This document shows, one piece after another, positions 35,889 through 44,579 of a stretch of 64,000 nt of DNA; the stretch's first letter is position 1, and every line of letters starts with the position of its first letter. The DNA lies in NCBI RefSeq assembly GCF_016428595.1, contig NZ_JAELVQ010000001.1:186001-250000 (forward strand). The letters run 5' to 3'. Origin of the DNA: Snuella sedimenti. GTDB lineage: Bacteria; Bacteroidota; Bacteroidia; Flavobacteriales; Flavobacteriaceae. Under the pieces are notes generated by a model. That model searched no databases and was not told the origin of the DNA. It was given only the letters and a program-made list of their open reading frames with translations. The position numbers and the translations under genes were made by a program.

Positions 35889-37607
35889 GTGAGTAAAAAC
35901 AATTTAAATGCCACTCTTGAAAAATATGACGCAATTGTTATAGGAACAGGTGTTAGCGGTGGCTGGGCAGCAAAAGAGCTCTGCGAAAACGGTCTTAAAA
36001 CATTAGTACTAGAGCGTGGACGTATGGTAAAACATATCGAAGATTACCCAACCATGCACAAAGACCCTTGGGATTTCGAATTTAAGGGACATACTACCGT
36101 TGAAGCAAAAAAAACACAATTAAAACAAAGCCGTACTGGTTACACCACTAATGAAGCAAGTAGACATTGGTTTGTAAACGATCTTAAACACCCATACAAC
36201 GAAACCAAACGTTTTGATTGGATGCGCGGTTACCATGTAGGCGGTCGGTCTATTATGTGGGGCAGGCAAAGTTACAGATTAAGCGACCTTGACTTTGAAG
36301 CGAACAAAAAAGACGGTCACGGTGTCGATTGGCCTATTCGTTACAAAGACATAGCTCCTTGGTACGATTATATTGAAAGCTATATAGGTGTTAGTGGTGA
36401 AAAATTAGGCTTAGCACAATTGCCTGATGGCGTATTTGAACCACCAATGGAACTTAACTGTGTAGAACATCATCTAAAAGAACAAATATCCGAATATTAT
36501 AGTGACAGGCTTTTAACCATTGGAAGAGTTGCCCACATTACGGGGGACAAAAGCCGAGAAGGAAGAAGCAATTGTCAATTTAGAAATAGATGCATTAGAG
36601 GCTGTCCTTTCGGCGGTTACTTTAGTAGTAACTCATCAACATTACCCGCTGCTGAAAGAACAGGAAACATGACGCTAAGACCGCATTCCATTGTTCATGA
36701 AATCATTTATGACGACTCTACAAAAAAAGCAACAGGCGTTAAAGTCATTGACGCCGAAACCAAGGAAAACCTCGTTTTCAATGCCAATATCATTTTTTGC
36801 TGTGCCTCTGCCATTGCATCGGCATCCATTTTGATGCAATCTAAATCCGAGCGATTCCCTAACGGACTTGGCAACGATTCGGGCGAACTCGGACATAACA
36901 TTATGGACCACCATTTAGGAGCTGGTGCTTCAGGTAGATTTGACGGTTTCGAAGACAAATATTATAAAGGCAGACGTCCAAATGGTATTTACATCCCTCG
37001 ATTTAGAAACTTAGGTGATAAAAAAACTGAAAAGAAAGAGTTCATTAGAGGTTATGGCTACCAAGGGGGCGCTGGAAGATATGGCATTTCCGAACACGTT
37101 GCAGAACTTGCGTATGGCGCTGAATATAAAGAGAAAATATTAGAACCGGGTCAATGGCGCATGGGGCTTGGAGGCTTTGGCGAATGCTTACCAAACCACG
37201 ACAACAAAATGACGCTTGACTACGAAAAGCTTGACGAATGGGGCCTACCTACTGTTACCTTTGATGCCGAATGGAAAGAAAACGAATTAAAGATGCGAGA
37301 AGACATGATTCAACAAGCCAAAGAAATGCTTGAAAAAGCTGGTTTTAAAGACATCCAAACCTTCGACAACCGTTCAGCTCCAGGTATTGGTATTCACGAA
37401 ATGGGAACCGCTCGCATGGGACGCGACCCAAAAACCTCTGTATTAAACAACAACAACCAAGTACATACCGTTCCTAACGTTTATGTTACCGATGGCGCTT
37501 GCATGACATCCTCTGGTTGTCAGAATCCCTCATTAACTTATATGGCATTAACAGCACGAGCTGCTAATCATGCCGTAAAACAGTTTAAAAAAATGAAAGA
37601 CGCTTAG
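35889..37607 (+). CDS. GMC-family flavoprotein dehydrogenase large subunit, tandem paralogue
   Basis: The 572-residue protein starts at a GTG (35889), 43 bp after the previous gene. It has VIGTGVSGGWAA (about 17-28), 3Fe-4S-type cysteines at 229, 235 and 239, the HEMGTARMG active-site motif and CQNPSLTYMALTA. Long blocks are identical or nearly identical to the protein at 33518-35242 (for example RGYHVGGRSIMWGRQSYRLS), while the region at about 60-100 differs, which may set substrate preference. No signal peptide. Confidence 0.93.
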   Translation: MSKNNLNATLEKYDAIVIGTGVSGGWAAKELCENGLKTLVLERGRMVKHIEDYPTMHKDPWDFEFKGHTTVEAKKTQLKQSRTGYTTNEASRHWFVNDLKHPYNETKRFDWMRGYHVGGRSIMWGRQSYRLSDLDFEANKKDGHGVDWPIRYKDIAPWYDYIESYIGVSGEKLGLAQLPDGVFEPPMELNCVEHHLKEQISEYYSDRLLTIGRVAHITGDKSREGRSNCQFRNRCIRGCPFGGYFSSNSSTLPAAERTGNMTLRPHSIVHEIIYDDSTKKATGVKVIDAETKENLVFNANIIFCCASAIASASILMQSKSERFPNGLGNDSGELGHNIMDHHLGAGASGRFDGFEDKYYKGRRPNGIYIPRFRNLGDKKTEKKEFIRGYGYQGGAGRYGISEHVAELAYGAEYKEKILEPGQWRMGLGGFGECLPNHDNKMTLDYEKLDEWGLPTVTFDAEWKENELKMREDMIQQAKEMLEKAGFKDIQTFDNRSAPGIGIHEMGTARMGRDPKTSVLNNNNQVHTVPNVYVTDGACMTSSGCQNPSLTYMALTARAANHAVKQFKKMKDA

Positions 37608-37610
37608 ATT

Positions 37611-38225
37611 ATGAATAGAAGAGACGTATTAAAAAACCTAGGCCTATCAATTGGGTACGCAGTTGCTACCCCTTCGATTATTAGCCTTCTTCAAAGTTGT
37701 AAAACCGAAATAGATGACTGGAAGCCTGTTTTCTTTTCGGCAGACGAAAGTGTTATAGTTAGAAATCTAATCGATCTTATACTACCAACTACTAGTGATT
37801 CGCCAGGTGCTTTAGATGTTAATGTCCCCGAATTTTTAGATCTGTATATTTATAAAACTTATAACAATAAACAACAGGAAAGCTATAAAGAAGGACTATC
37901 TTACCTATTAAAAGCTTTACAAGTAACAGATCAAGGTACCGATTTTTTAAAGACAGAAGACTACGATGCTTTACTGGCCAAATACTTAAAAGCAGACAAA
38001 ACACTTCAAGCTAAACACAAATCCCACAACAAAGACACTGATGGAGATAATCATGACGCCATGACGTTTAAAGCTCTTGACAAATTAAGAAGTGTTGCCG
38101 TATGGAGCTATAAAACAAGTAAAGAAATTGGACTAAATGTGCTATCTTACGATCCCGTTCCCGGATCTCAAAAAGGATGCATCTCTGTTGAAGAAGCCAC
38201 TGGAGGAAAAGCATGGTCCTTATAA
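37611..38225 (+). CDS. Gluconate 2-dehydrogenase subunit 3-like small subunit, second copy
   Basis: The 204-residue protein has a Tat motif NRRDVLKNLGLS and a lipobox-like LQSC (Cys30). The core LIDLILPTTSDSPGALDVNVPEFLD matches the small subunit at 35255-35845. It starts three bases after the stop of its GMC partner, so they are coupled. The ending SYDPVPGSQKGCISVEEATGGKAWSL parallels that of its paralogue. Confidence 0.92.
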   Translation: MNRRDVLKNLGLSIGYAVATPSIISLLQSCKTEIDDWKPVFFSADESVIVRNLIDLILPTTSDSPGALDVNVPEFLDLYIYKTYNNKQQESYKEGLSYLLKALQVTDQGTDFLKTEDYDALLAKYLKADKTLQAKHKSHNKDTDGDNHDAMTFKALDKLRSVAVWSYKTSKEIGLNVLSYDPVPGSQKGCISVEEATGGKAWSL

Positions 38226-38241
38226 AATAAATTACTATTAT

Positions 38242-39036
38242 ATGAACTATAAAAATACATTATTCATTATATGCACGTTCCTTTTATTGAACTGCAAAAC
38301 AAATAACAAAACCAAAACACTTGAACCCAAACCTGAACAATGGGTCAAACTATTTAACGGTGTCGATTTAAAAGATTGGACAATAAAAATTAAAGGCCAT
38401 CCAGTAAATGAAAACTACAAAAACACATTTCGTGTTGAAGATGGTGTTTTAAAAGTAAACTATGATGAGTATGATACTTTCGAAAACGCCTATGGCCATA
38501 TCTTTTTCAACAAAGAGTTTTCTAATTACAAATTTAGAATGCAATACAGATTTACCGGAGAACAGGTAAAAGGTGGTGCCGGATGGGCACTTCGTAATAG
38601 CGGTGTTATGATCCATTGTGAAGATCCGAAAAACATGGGGGTCGATCAAAATTTCCCAGTTTCTATTGAGGTTCAATTATTAGGAGGCCTAGGTAATGGC
38701 GAACGTCCTACCGGTAATTTATGCACACCTGGCACACATGTTGTTATGAATGATAAATTAGAAACGAGTCATTGTTTCAATTCTATATCGCAAACATACC
38801 ACGGAGACCAATGGGTCGATCTTGAAATTGTTGTTATGAACGATTCCATCATAACCCACAAAATTAATGGTGTTGATGTGATATCGTATAGTAAACCGCA
38901 AATTGGAGGCTCTGTTGATTACAATAACGAACAATGGAAAGCAAAAGCGGGAACGCCTTTAAAGAAAGGTTTTATTTCACTACAAAGTGAAAGTCACCCA
39001 GTAGAATTTAGAAATATTGAAATTTTAGAACTTTAA
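38242..39036 (+). CDS. DUF1080 family lipoprotein (3-keto-disaccharide hydrolase family)
   Basis: The ATG at 38242 gives MNYKNTLFIICTFLLLNC, a lipoprotein signal; a longer frame starting at 38137 overlaps the previous gene and is rejected. The DUF1080 domain spans about 40-264: WVKLFNGVDLKDW, YKFRMQYRF, LRNSGVMIHC, VSIEVQLLGG and PVEFRNIEILEL. It has the longer loops of the subgroup containing NLCTPGTHVV. It follows two dehydrogenase pairs and probably cleaves their 3-keto product. Confidence 0.9.
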   Translation: MNYKNTLFIICTFLLLNCKTNNKTKTLEPKPEQWVKLFNGVDLKDWTIKIKGHPVNENYKNTFRVEDGVLKVNYDEYDTFENAYGHIFFNKEFSNYKFRMQYRFTGEQVKGGAGWALRNSGVMIHCEDPKNMGVDQNFPVSIEVQLLGGLGNGERPTGNLCTPGTHVVMNDKLETSHCFNSISQTYHGDQWVDLEIVVMNDSIITHKINGVDVISYSKPQIGGSVDYNNEQWKAKAGTPLKKGFISLQSESHPVEFRNIEILEL

Positions 39037-39040
39037 TAAC

Positions 39041-40006
39041 ATGACAATAAAATATTACCTAAAATCAAGTATCCTATTTTTAATTGGTTTCCAGACAAAT
39101 ATTATAGTGTCTCAAAGTTTTAACAATTATTCCCAATCTCTTAAGGGAGACGACATAACCATAGATATGGTTGCAATTAAAGGTGGAGATTTCACTATGG
39201 GAGCCCCTACGACAGATACAAATAGAAAAGCAGATGAAAAACCTGCTCATACTGTTGCTGTTGATGACTTTTGGATTGGGAAATACGAAATAACCTGGGA
39301 GCAATATGATGCTTTTGTCTATGCTCAGTTTGATGACACTCAATTTCAAGACCCATCCAAACTAAAAGCACTGGGAATAGATGCCGTATCAGGTGCCACA
39401 CCTCCTTATGTCGATATGAGTTTTAACATGGGTAAAGGCAGTTGCCCAGCAGTAAATATGACCCAATATGCTGCTTTAATGTATTGCAAATGGTTGACAT
39501 CAAAAACAGGTGTTTTTTACCGCTTGCCAACCGAAGCAGAATGGGAATATGTGTGTAAAAAAGGCAATACGGACAAAAATAAGGACTTAAATGCTATTGC
39601 CTGGTATGAAGGAAACGGCAAGGAAAAATATGAAAAAACAGGCCTAAAACAGGCCAACGATTTAGGAGTTCACGATTTACTTGGTAATGTTTCAGAATGG
39701 GTTTTAGATCAATATAGTACGAGCTATTATAAAAACTCACCGAAAAATAATCCTTGGAACAAGCCCACCAAACTCTATCCACGTGTTTTACGTGGTGGCT
39801 CATGGAAAGATACTGCAGACAAATTATGTTGCACATCAAGACAGACATCCAACCCTAAATTAAAACGAAGAGATCCGCAAATACCCAAAAGCGATTGGTG
39901 GCACACCGATGCTCCATTTATTGGTTTTAGGGTAGTTAGACCCAAAATACAACCTACGAAAGAAGAAATAAAAGCTTATTGGCTGGAAGCTATTGCCGAC
40001 TTTTAG
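39041..40006 (+). CDS. SUMF1/formylglycine-generating-enzyme-like secreted protein
   Basis: The 321-residue protein has an N-terminal signal (YYLKSSILFLIGFQTNIIVSQ) and an FGE-sulfatase domain (about 40-315): IKGGDFTMGAP, FWIGKYEITWEQYDAF, YRLPTEAEWEY, LLGNVSEWV and RVLRGGSWKD. The region corresponding to the paired active cysteines of true formylglycine-generating enzymes reads DKLCCTSRQTS and does not keep the C-x4-C spacing, and no sulfatase gene is in the window. It may therefore be a carbohydrate-binding or other enzymatic variant. It starts four bases after the DUF1080 stop. Confidence 0.85.
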   Translation: MTIKYYLKSSILFLIGFQTNIIVSQSFNNYSQSLKGDDITIDMVAIKGGDFTMGAPTTDTNRKADEKPAHTVAVDDFWIGKYEITWEQYDAFVYAQFDDTQFQDPSKLKALGIDAVSGATPPYVDMSFNMGKGSCPAVNMTQYAALMYCKWLTSKTGVFYRLPTEAEWEYVCKKGNTDKNKDLNAIAWYEGNGKEKYEKTGLKQANDLGVHDLLGNVSEWVLDQYSTSYYKNSPKNNPWNKPTKLYPRVLRGGSWKDTADKLCCTSRQTSNPKLKRRDPQIPKSDWWHTDAPFIGFRVVRPKIQPTKEEIKAYWLEAIADF

Positions 40007-40028
40007 CCTTAATTAATTCAATACAATT

Positions 40029-41351
40029 ATGGAACAAAAAAAAATATCTAGACGTAATTTTGTAAAAGAATCCTCATTAGTAACAGGAGGTATTTTACTA
40101 GCCCCTTCCCTTTTCGCTACTCCTACTTTTAGAAATGAAAAAACACTAAAACTAGCGCTTATTGGCTGTGGAGGTAGAGGTACTGGTGCTGCTGCTCAAG
40201 CTCTTAAAGCAGACGCCAACGTTAAATTAGTTGCCATGTCTGATGCATTCGAAGATCAAATAGAAAAGTCCTATGGCAATTTATCTAAGTTATTTGATAA
40301 AAGTCGTATAGATTTAAAGCCAAACATGAAATTTGTGGGGCTTGGTTCCTATAAAAAAGCCATCGACGAAGCCGATGTGGTTATTTTAACAACACCTCCT
40401 GGGTTTAGGCCTCAACAATTTGAATATGCTGTTTCGCAAGGCAAGCACGTTTTTATGGAAAAACCCGTTGCCACAGATGTTGCAGGTATTAAAAAGGTTC
40501 TTAATGCAGCTAAACTGGCTAAAGAGAAAAAACTAAACGTTGTAGTAGGCTTACAAAGACGCTATCAAGCAGAATATGTTGAACTAAAAAGACGCATTCA
40601 AAATGGTGATATAGGCAAGGTTGTATCCGGTCAAGTGTATTGGAACGGTGCTGGTGTATGGGTAAGACCTAGAAAAGATTCTATGACAGAAATGGAATAC
40701 CAAATGCGAAACTGGTACTATTTTAACTGGCTTTGTGGTGACCATATACTGGAACAACATATACACAATATTGATGTAGCAAATTGGTTTATTGGAGAGC
40801 TCCCAATTAAAGCCCAAGGTATGGGAGGTCGTGAAATTAGAAAAGGAAAAGACCACGGTCAAATATTTGACCACCATTTTGTAGAATTCACATACCCGAG
40901 CGGAGCTGTTATATCGAGTCAATGCAGACATCAACCAGGGTGTTTTAGCCAGGTATCAGAGACCTTTCAGGGCACTTTGGGAACATCGTATACAGGTGGA
41001 GGAAGCACCGCTATCTTAAAATCATACGACGGAAACAATATATATAAGCACGATGGCGAGCACGATAAAAACCCTTATCAGGTAGAACACGATCGCCTTT
41101 TTGCTGCTATTAGATCGGGTGAAGAGGTAATAAACAATGCACAATATAGTGCTGAAAGTACAATGACTGCAATTATGGGCCGTATGGCAACTTACTCAGG
41201 TAAAGAAATAACATGGGACAAGGCCATGAATTCTGACTTAAAATTAGTGCCTGATGAAGATTTACTCGATTTTAATTCTGCGCCTCCTGTTGTTCCTAAT
41301 GAACTTGGAGAATATCCAATTCCTGTCCCAGGTAAAACCACTTATTACTAA
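40029..41351 (+). CDS. Tat-exported Gfo/Idh/MocA-family oxidoreductase
   Basis: The 440-residue protein starts with a Tat signal (SRRNFVKESSLVTGG). The Rossmann fold begins LALIGCGGRGTGAAAQA (about 41-57), and the family Lys motif is FMEKPVATDVAG (about 143-154). A C-terminal domain contains WLCGDHILEQHIHNIDVANWF with conserved histidines. Exported members would need a tightly held nicotinamide cofactor, as in glucose-fructose oxidoreductase. It probably interconverts keto and hydroxy sugars in the periplasm. Confidence 0.9.
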   Translation: MEQKKISRRNFVKESSLVTGGILLAPSLFATPTFRNEKTLKLALIGCGGRGTGAAAQALKADANVKLVAMSDAFEDQIEKSYGNLSKLFDKSRIDLKPNMKFVGLGSYKKAIDEADVVILTTPPGFRPQQFEYAVSQGKHVFMEKPVATDVAGIKKVLNAAKLAKEKKLNVVVGLQRRYQAEYVELKRRIQNGDIGKVVSGQVYWNGAGVWVRPRKDSMTEMEYQMRNWYYFNWLCGDHILEQHIHNIDVANWFIGELPIKAQGMGGREIRKGKDHGQIFDHHFVEFTYPSGAVISSQCRHQPGCFSQVSETFQGTLGTSYTGGGSTAILKSYDGNNIYKHDGEHDKNPYQVEHDRLFAAIRSGEEVINNAQYSAESTMTAIMGRMATYSGKEITWDKAMNSDLKLVPDEDLLDFNSAPPVVPNELGEYPIPVPGKTTYY

Positions 41352-41363
41352 AAACAAAACATT

Positions 41364-42287
41364 GTGAAAAGACGATCATTCATAAAAAAAACGACAGCTT
41401 CAGCTTCCTTATTAGGAATATCCAGTCTACAAGCTATGAATATGCTAAGCAAATCAAAAACGACATCAATGAATACGTTTAAATTAAATTTCGCACCCCA
41501 CTTAGGCATGTTTAAAAATCATGCAGGTAGTGATCCCATAGACCAATTAAACTTCATGGCCGACCAAGGCTTTTCTGCTTTTGAAGACAACGGCATGAAA
41601 GGCCGTTCTGTCGAAACCCAGAAAAAAATGGCGGAGACCATGGCTAAAAGAAATATGACCATGGGTGTATTTGTAGCTCATAAAATTTATTGGCAAGAAC
41701 CCAATTTAGCCAGTGGTAATAAAGAAAAACGTGAAGAGTTTTTAAGTCAGATTCGATCATCAGTAGAAGTTGCCAAACGTGTAAACGCTAAATGGATGAC
41801 GGTGGTACCCGGACATGTAGACTTAAGGCAAAATATGAGCTATCAAACAGAACATGTTATCGAAACCTTAAAACAAGCGTCGGCTATTTTGGAACCTCAC
41901 AATTTAACTATGGTTTTAGAGCCTTTAAATTTCAGGAACCATCCTGGGTTATTTTTAAGCGAATCACCACAGGCCTATCAAATATGCAAAGCAGTTGACT
42001 CGCCAGCCTGTAAAATACTGTTCGACATCTATCATCAACAAATACAAGAAGGTAATTTAATTCCGAACATCGAACAATGTTGGGATGAAATAGCTTATTT
42101 CCAAATTGGTGATAATCCAGGACGTAACGAACCTACTACTGGTGAGATAAACTACAAAAACGTCTTTAAATTTATCCACTCTAAAGGCTATACAGGAATT
42201 TTAGGCATGGAACATGGCAATTCCATTAAAGGAAAAGAAGGGGAAGAAAAGGTAATCGACGCCTATAGGGAAACTTCAAACTTTTAA
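41364..42287 (+). CDS. Tat-exported hydroxypyruvate isomerase-like TIM-barrel protein
   Basis: The start is GTG at 41364, giving a Tat signal MKRRSFIKKTTASAS. The 307-residue TIM barrel shows the Hyi-family ligand set: Glu in LEPLNFRNHPG, Asp and His in FDIYHQQ, the QIGDNPGRNEPTTGEINY loop and Glu in GMEHG. It presumably isomerises a small keto sugar or keto acid. It is placed between two exported Gfo/Idh/MocA genes with gaps of 12 and 6 bp, so the three are co-translated. Confidence 0.9.
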   Translation: MKRRSFIKKTTASASLLGISSLQAMNMLSKSKTTSMNTFKLNFAPHLGMFKNHAGSDPIDQLNFMADQGFSAFEDNGMKGRSVETQKKMAETMAKRNMTMGVFVAHKIYWQEPNLASGNKEKREEFLSQIRSSVEVAKRVNAKWMTVVPGHVDLRQNMSYQTEHVIETLKQASAILEPHNLTMVLEPLNFRNHPGLFLSESPQAYQICKAVDSPACKILFDIYHQQIQEGNLIPNIEQCWDEIAYFQIGDNPGRNEPTTGEINYKNVFKFIHSKGYTGILGMEHGNSIKGKEGEEKVIDAYRETSNF

Positions 42288-42293
42288 TACATT

Positions 42294-43733
42294 ATGGACA
42301 TAAATAAGAATACAAGTAGACGTTCCTTCATAAAAAAAACAGCCATTGCCACTGCCGGAATAAGTATCGTCCCAAGACATGTGTTAGGGAGCGGTTATAT
42401 CCCTCCAAGTGATAAATTGAACATTGCTGTAATTGGAGGTGGCGGAAAAGGGTATTCTGATGCTATTAATGCTTGGAACAATGGTGCTTCGAATATCTCT
42501 GTAATTTGTGATGTAGATTGGAACATGGCTTCCAATGCATTCAAAAAATTCCCTAAAGCAAAAAAATATAAAGATTTTAGAAAAGCTTTAGAAGAAGTTA
42601 AAGACATCGATGCAGTTACTGTATCGACACCAGATCATACACATGCTGTTATAGCTATGGCCGCAATACAATTGGGCAAACATGTTTATGTCCAAAAACC
42701 TTTAACCCATGACATCTACGAGGCGCGTATGCTTACCGAAGCAGCCAATCGGTACCAAGTGGTCACACAGATGGGAAACCAAGGCGCATCGGGCAATGGT
42801 GTAAAACAAATGGCAAAATGGTTTGATGCCGGCGTAATAGGCAAAGTTAACAAAGTACATGTTTGGACCAACAGACCTGTGTGGCCACAAGGTATCCCTA
42901 CCCCTACAGACAAACCTAAAATGATGGACGGTCTTGATTGGGATACTTGGGTAGGCCCTGCAAAGATGGTAGATTACCATCCGCTTTACCATCCTTTTAA
43001 ATGGCGCGGTTGGTGGAATTTTGGAACAGGTGCTTTAGGCGATATGGGATGTCATTTAATGGACCCACCTTTTAGAGTTTTAGGTTTAGGATATCCAACA
43101 GAGGTAGAAACTAACGTTGGAGCTGTTTTTGTGAAAGACTGGAATCCAGAATACATACCAGAATCATGCCCTCCTTCATCGAGAACGCAGTTAAAATTCC
43201 CGGCCACAGAAAAAAACCCAACCGAACTCAAATTAACCTGGTCTGATGGCGGATTACGACCATTTCATCCCGACCTGATTCCTGCAGATCATTCAATTGG
43301 AGATAACGATAGCTCTAATGGGGTTATCATGATTGGAGAAAAAGGAATTATGACTTGTGGCACTTATGGTAGAAACCCTAAAGTATACTTGAACAACGGA
43401 GAGCTTTTAACTTTTAAGGACACCCAGGAAAGCACGCTACCCGAACATGGGCATAACGCCGCTTGGGTAGAAGCTTGTAAGGAAGGCTTTGGTAAAGAAA
43501 AACACAAAGCTTTAACCTCATCTTTCGACTATGCTGGCCCTCTAACAGAAAGTGTATTGATGGGTAATCTGGCAATTAGAAGTTACATGCTTAGACATCA
43601 AACAAAGCCTAACCAATTCAAATATCCTGGCAGAAAAAAACTGTTATGGGATGGCACAAATATGGCAATCAAAAACTTTGATGAAGCCAATCAATTTGTA
43701 AAAAGAGAATACAGAAAAGGCTGGAAATTATAA
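42294..43733 (+). CDS. Tat-exported Gfo/Idh/MocA-family oxidoreductase
   Basis: The 479-residue protein has a Tat signal (SRRSFIKKTAIATAG), Rossmann motif IAVIGGGGKGYSDA (about 44-57), the Lys motif VYVQKPLTHDIYEA (about 132-145) and a long C-terminal domain with NFGTGALGDMGCHLMD. It is longer than the cytoplasmic paralogue and of the type common in Bacteroidota and Planctomycetes. It is the last gene of the plus-strand arm; no strong terminator is visible after it. Confidence 0.9.
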   Translation: MDINKNTSRRSFIKKTAIATAGISIVPRHVLGSGYIPPSDKLNIAVIGGGGKGYSDAINAWNNGASNISVICDVDWNMASNAFKKFPKAKKYKDFRKALEEVKDIDAVTVSTPDHTHAVIAMAAIQLGKHVYVQKPLTHDIYEARMLTEAANRYQVVTQMGNQGASGNGVKQMAKWFDAGVIGKVNKVHVWTNRPVWPQGIPTPTDKPKMMDGLDWDTWVGPAKMVDYHPLYHPFKWRGWWNFGTGALGDMGCHLMDPPFRVLGLGYPTEVETNVGAVFVKDWNPEYIPESCPPSSRTQLKFPATEKNPTELKLTWSDGGLRPFHPDLIPADHSIGDNDSSNGVIMIGEKGIMTCGTYGRNPKVYLNNGELLTFKDTQESTLPEHGHNAAWVEACKEGFGKEKHKALTSSFDYAGPLTESVLMGNLAIRSYMLRHQTKPNQFKYPGRKKLLWDGTNMAIKNFDEANQFVKREYRKGWKL

Positions 43734-43903
43734 CTCAAATGATTTTTTAATTTTAATAGATCCTAAAAACCAGAGTACGTCATAAATCACTTGATGCCTA
43801 CATAGCTTTTTATTATAAAAATGCCACTTATAACTCTATGAAATTAATTAATTTTACAGAATAGATGCTTATTTTTATAATTGGGCTCTCTCAGTTTGTG
43901 TTT

Positions 43904-44064
43904 GAACTCATCTTGCCTTTTTTGATTGAAGTTAAATTTAGCTATTTTGAGCTTGATGGAAGGCATTTTTAAGTTGCATAGCAGAGCTACGGAATGAAAA
44001 AATGACGAAAAGCAGGCTCAAAAGAGCAATTTTTTAACCAATTGGAAAAAGTCAAGATGAGTTC
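43904..44064 (+). repeat. Palindromic element family, copy C (161 bp, complete)
   Basis: The termini GAACTCATCTTG (43904-43915) and CAAGATGAGTTC (44053-44064) are a perfect 12 bp inverted repeat. Inside are TTTTGAGC/GCTCAAAA (43945-43952, 44016-44023) and CATTTTT/AAAAATG arms around the apex GTTGCATAGCAGAGCTACGG. The length equals that of copy B although its terminal arms have a different sequence. Confidence 0.7.
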
Positions 44065-44144
44065 TTTAAAACAAAATTAGCTGAAGTTAATAAATTAAGT
44101 ATTTATTTATAAGCAAAGTAATCCTACTTAAAAACAATAAAAAA

Positions 44145-44165
44145 GTTTTAACCCCTTGTTAAAAC
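44145..44165. promoter_or_regulatory. Inverted repeat upstream of the ebo-linked operon
   Basis: GTTTTAAC (44145-44152) and GTTAAAAC (44158-44165) pair perfectly over 8 bp with a 5-base CCCTT loop, 41 bp before the start codon at 44207. It could be an operator or an RNA hairpin. Confidence 0.4.
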
Positions 44166-44206
44166 ACCTGACAAACTAAGATTAAACAAACACACAAATC
44201 TTAATA

Positions 44207-44575
44207 ATGAATAGATCAAAAAAAATAATTAACATAGGCCTATTTGTATTATTTGGCATTTTTGCTTTTTTACAACTAAATGACCCTGATGCTTGGGTAT
44301 GGTTTGCTGTCTATGGATTTGTTTCCGCTATTTGTTTGTATTCCAGTTTTAAAGTGATACCAAAAAATATTCTAATTGCTATTATCATAGGGCTATTAGC
44401 CTATTCGGTCTTTCATTTCTCATTGTTTGTTACGTATTTACAAACCGAACACAAAGAAGAAATATTTGGCAAAATGGTATATGAAAAGCCTTATTTGGAA
44501 GGCTCTCGGGAATTTCTTGGGCTTTTAATTGCAGCTTTAGGTGTTTTTTATGTACTAAGACAAAAGAAAAAATAG
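44207..44575 (+). CDS. TMEM220-like small membrane protein linked to ebo
   Basis: The 122-residue protein has four hydrophobic segments (IINIGLFVLFGIFAFLQL; WFAVYGFVSAICLYSSF; ILIAIIIGLLAYSVFHFSLF; EFLGLLIAALGVFYVL) and the QLNDPDAWVW motif typical of the TMEM220 family. It begins the plus-strand ebo group, four bases before eboA, so it is co-translated. Function is unknown; location suggests a part in ebo-related metabolite traffic at the inner membrane. Confidence 0.82.
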   Translation: MNRSKKIINIGLFVLFGIFAFLQLNDPDAWVWFAVYGFVSAICLYSSFKVIPKNILIAIIIGLLAYSVFHFSLFVTYLQTEHKEEIFGKMVYEKPYLEGSREFLGLLIAALGVFYVLRQKKK

Positions 44576-44579
44576 AATC

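Larger units (their letters stand above)
43734..44206. other. Intergenic region before the ebo cluster
   Basis: The gap holds no visible protein gene. It contains copy C of the palindromic element (43904-44064) and an inverted repeat at 44145-44165. The rest is AT-rich. Promoter elements of the TAnnTTTG type were not found on the plus strand close to the first ebo-linked gene. Confidence 0.6.

Noticed and set aside
38137-38241. Upstream in-frame extension of the DUF1080 lipoprotein
   Set aside because: It overlaps the coding end of the small-subunit gene and would bury the lipoprotein signal that starts at 38242.
43904-44064. Integron attC site or CRISPR remnant for the palindromic element
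   Set aside because: There is no integrase, no cassette array, no spacer-repeat periodicity and the ends vary in sequence, unlike attC or CRISPR repeats.
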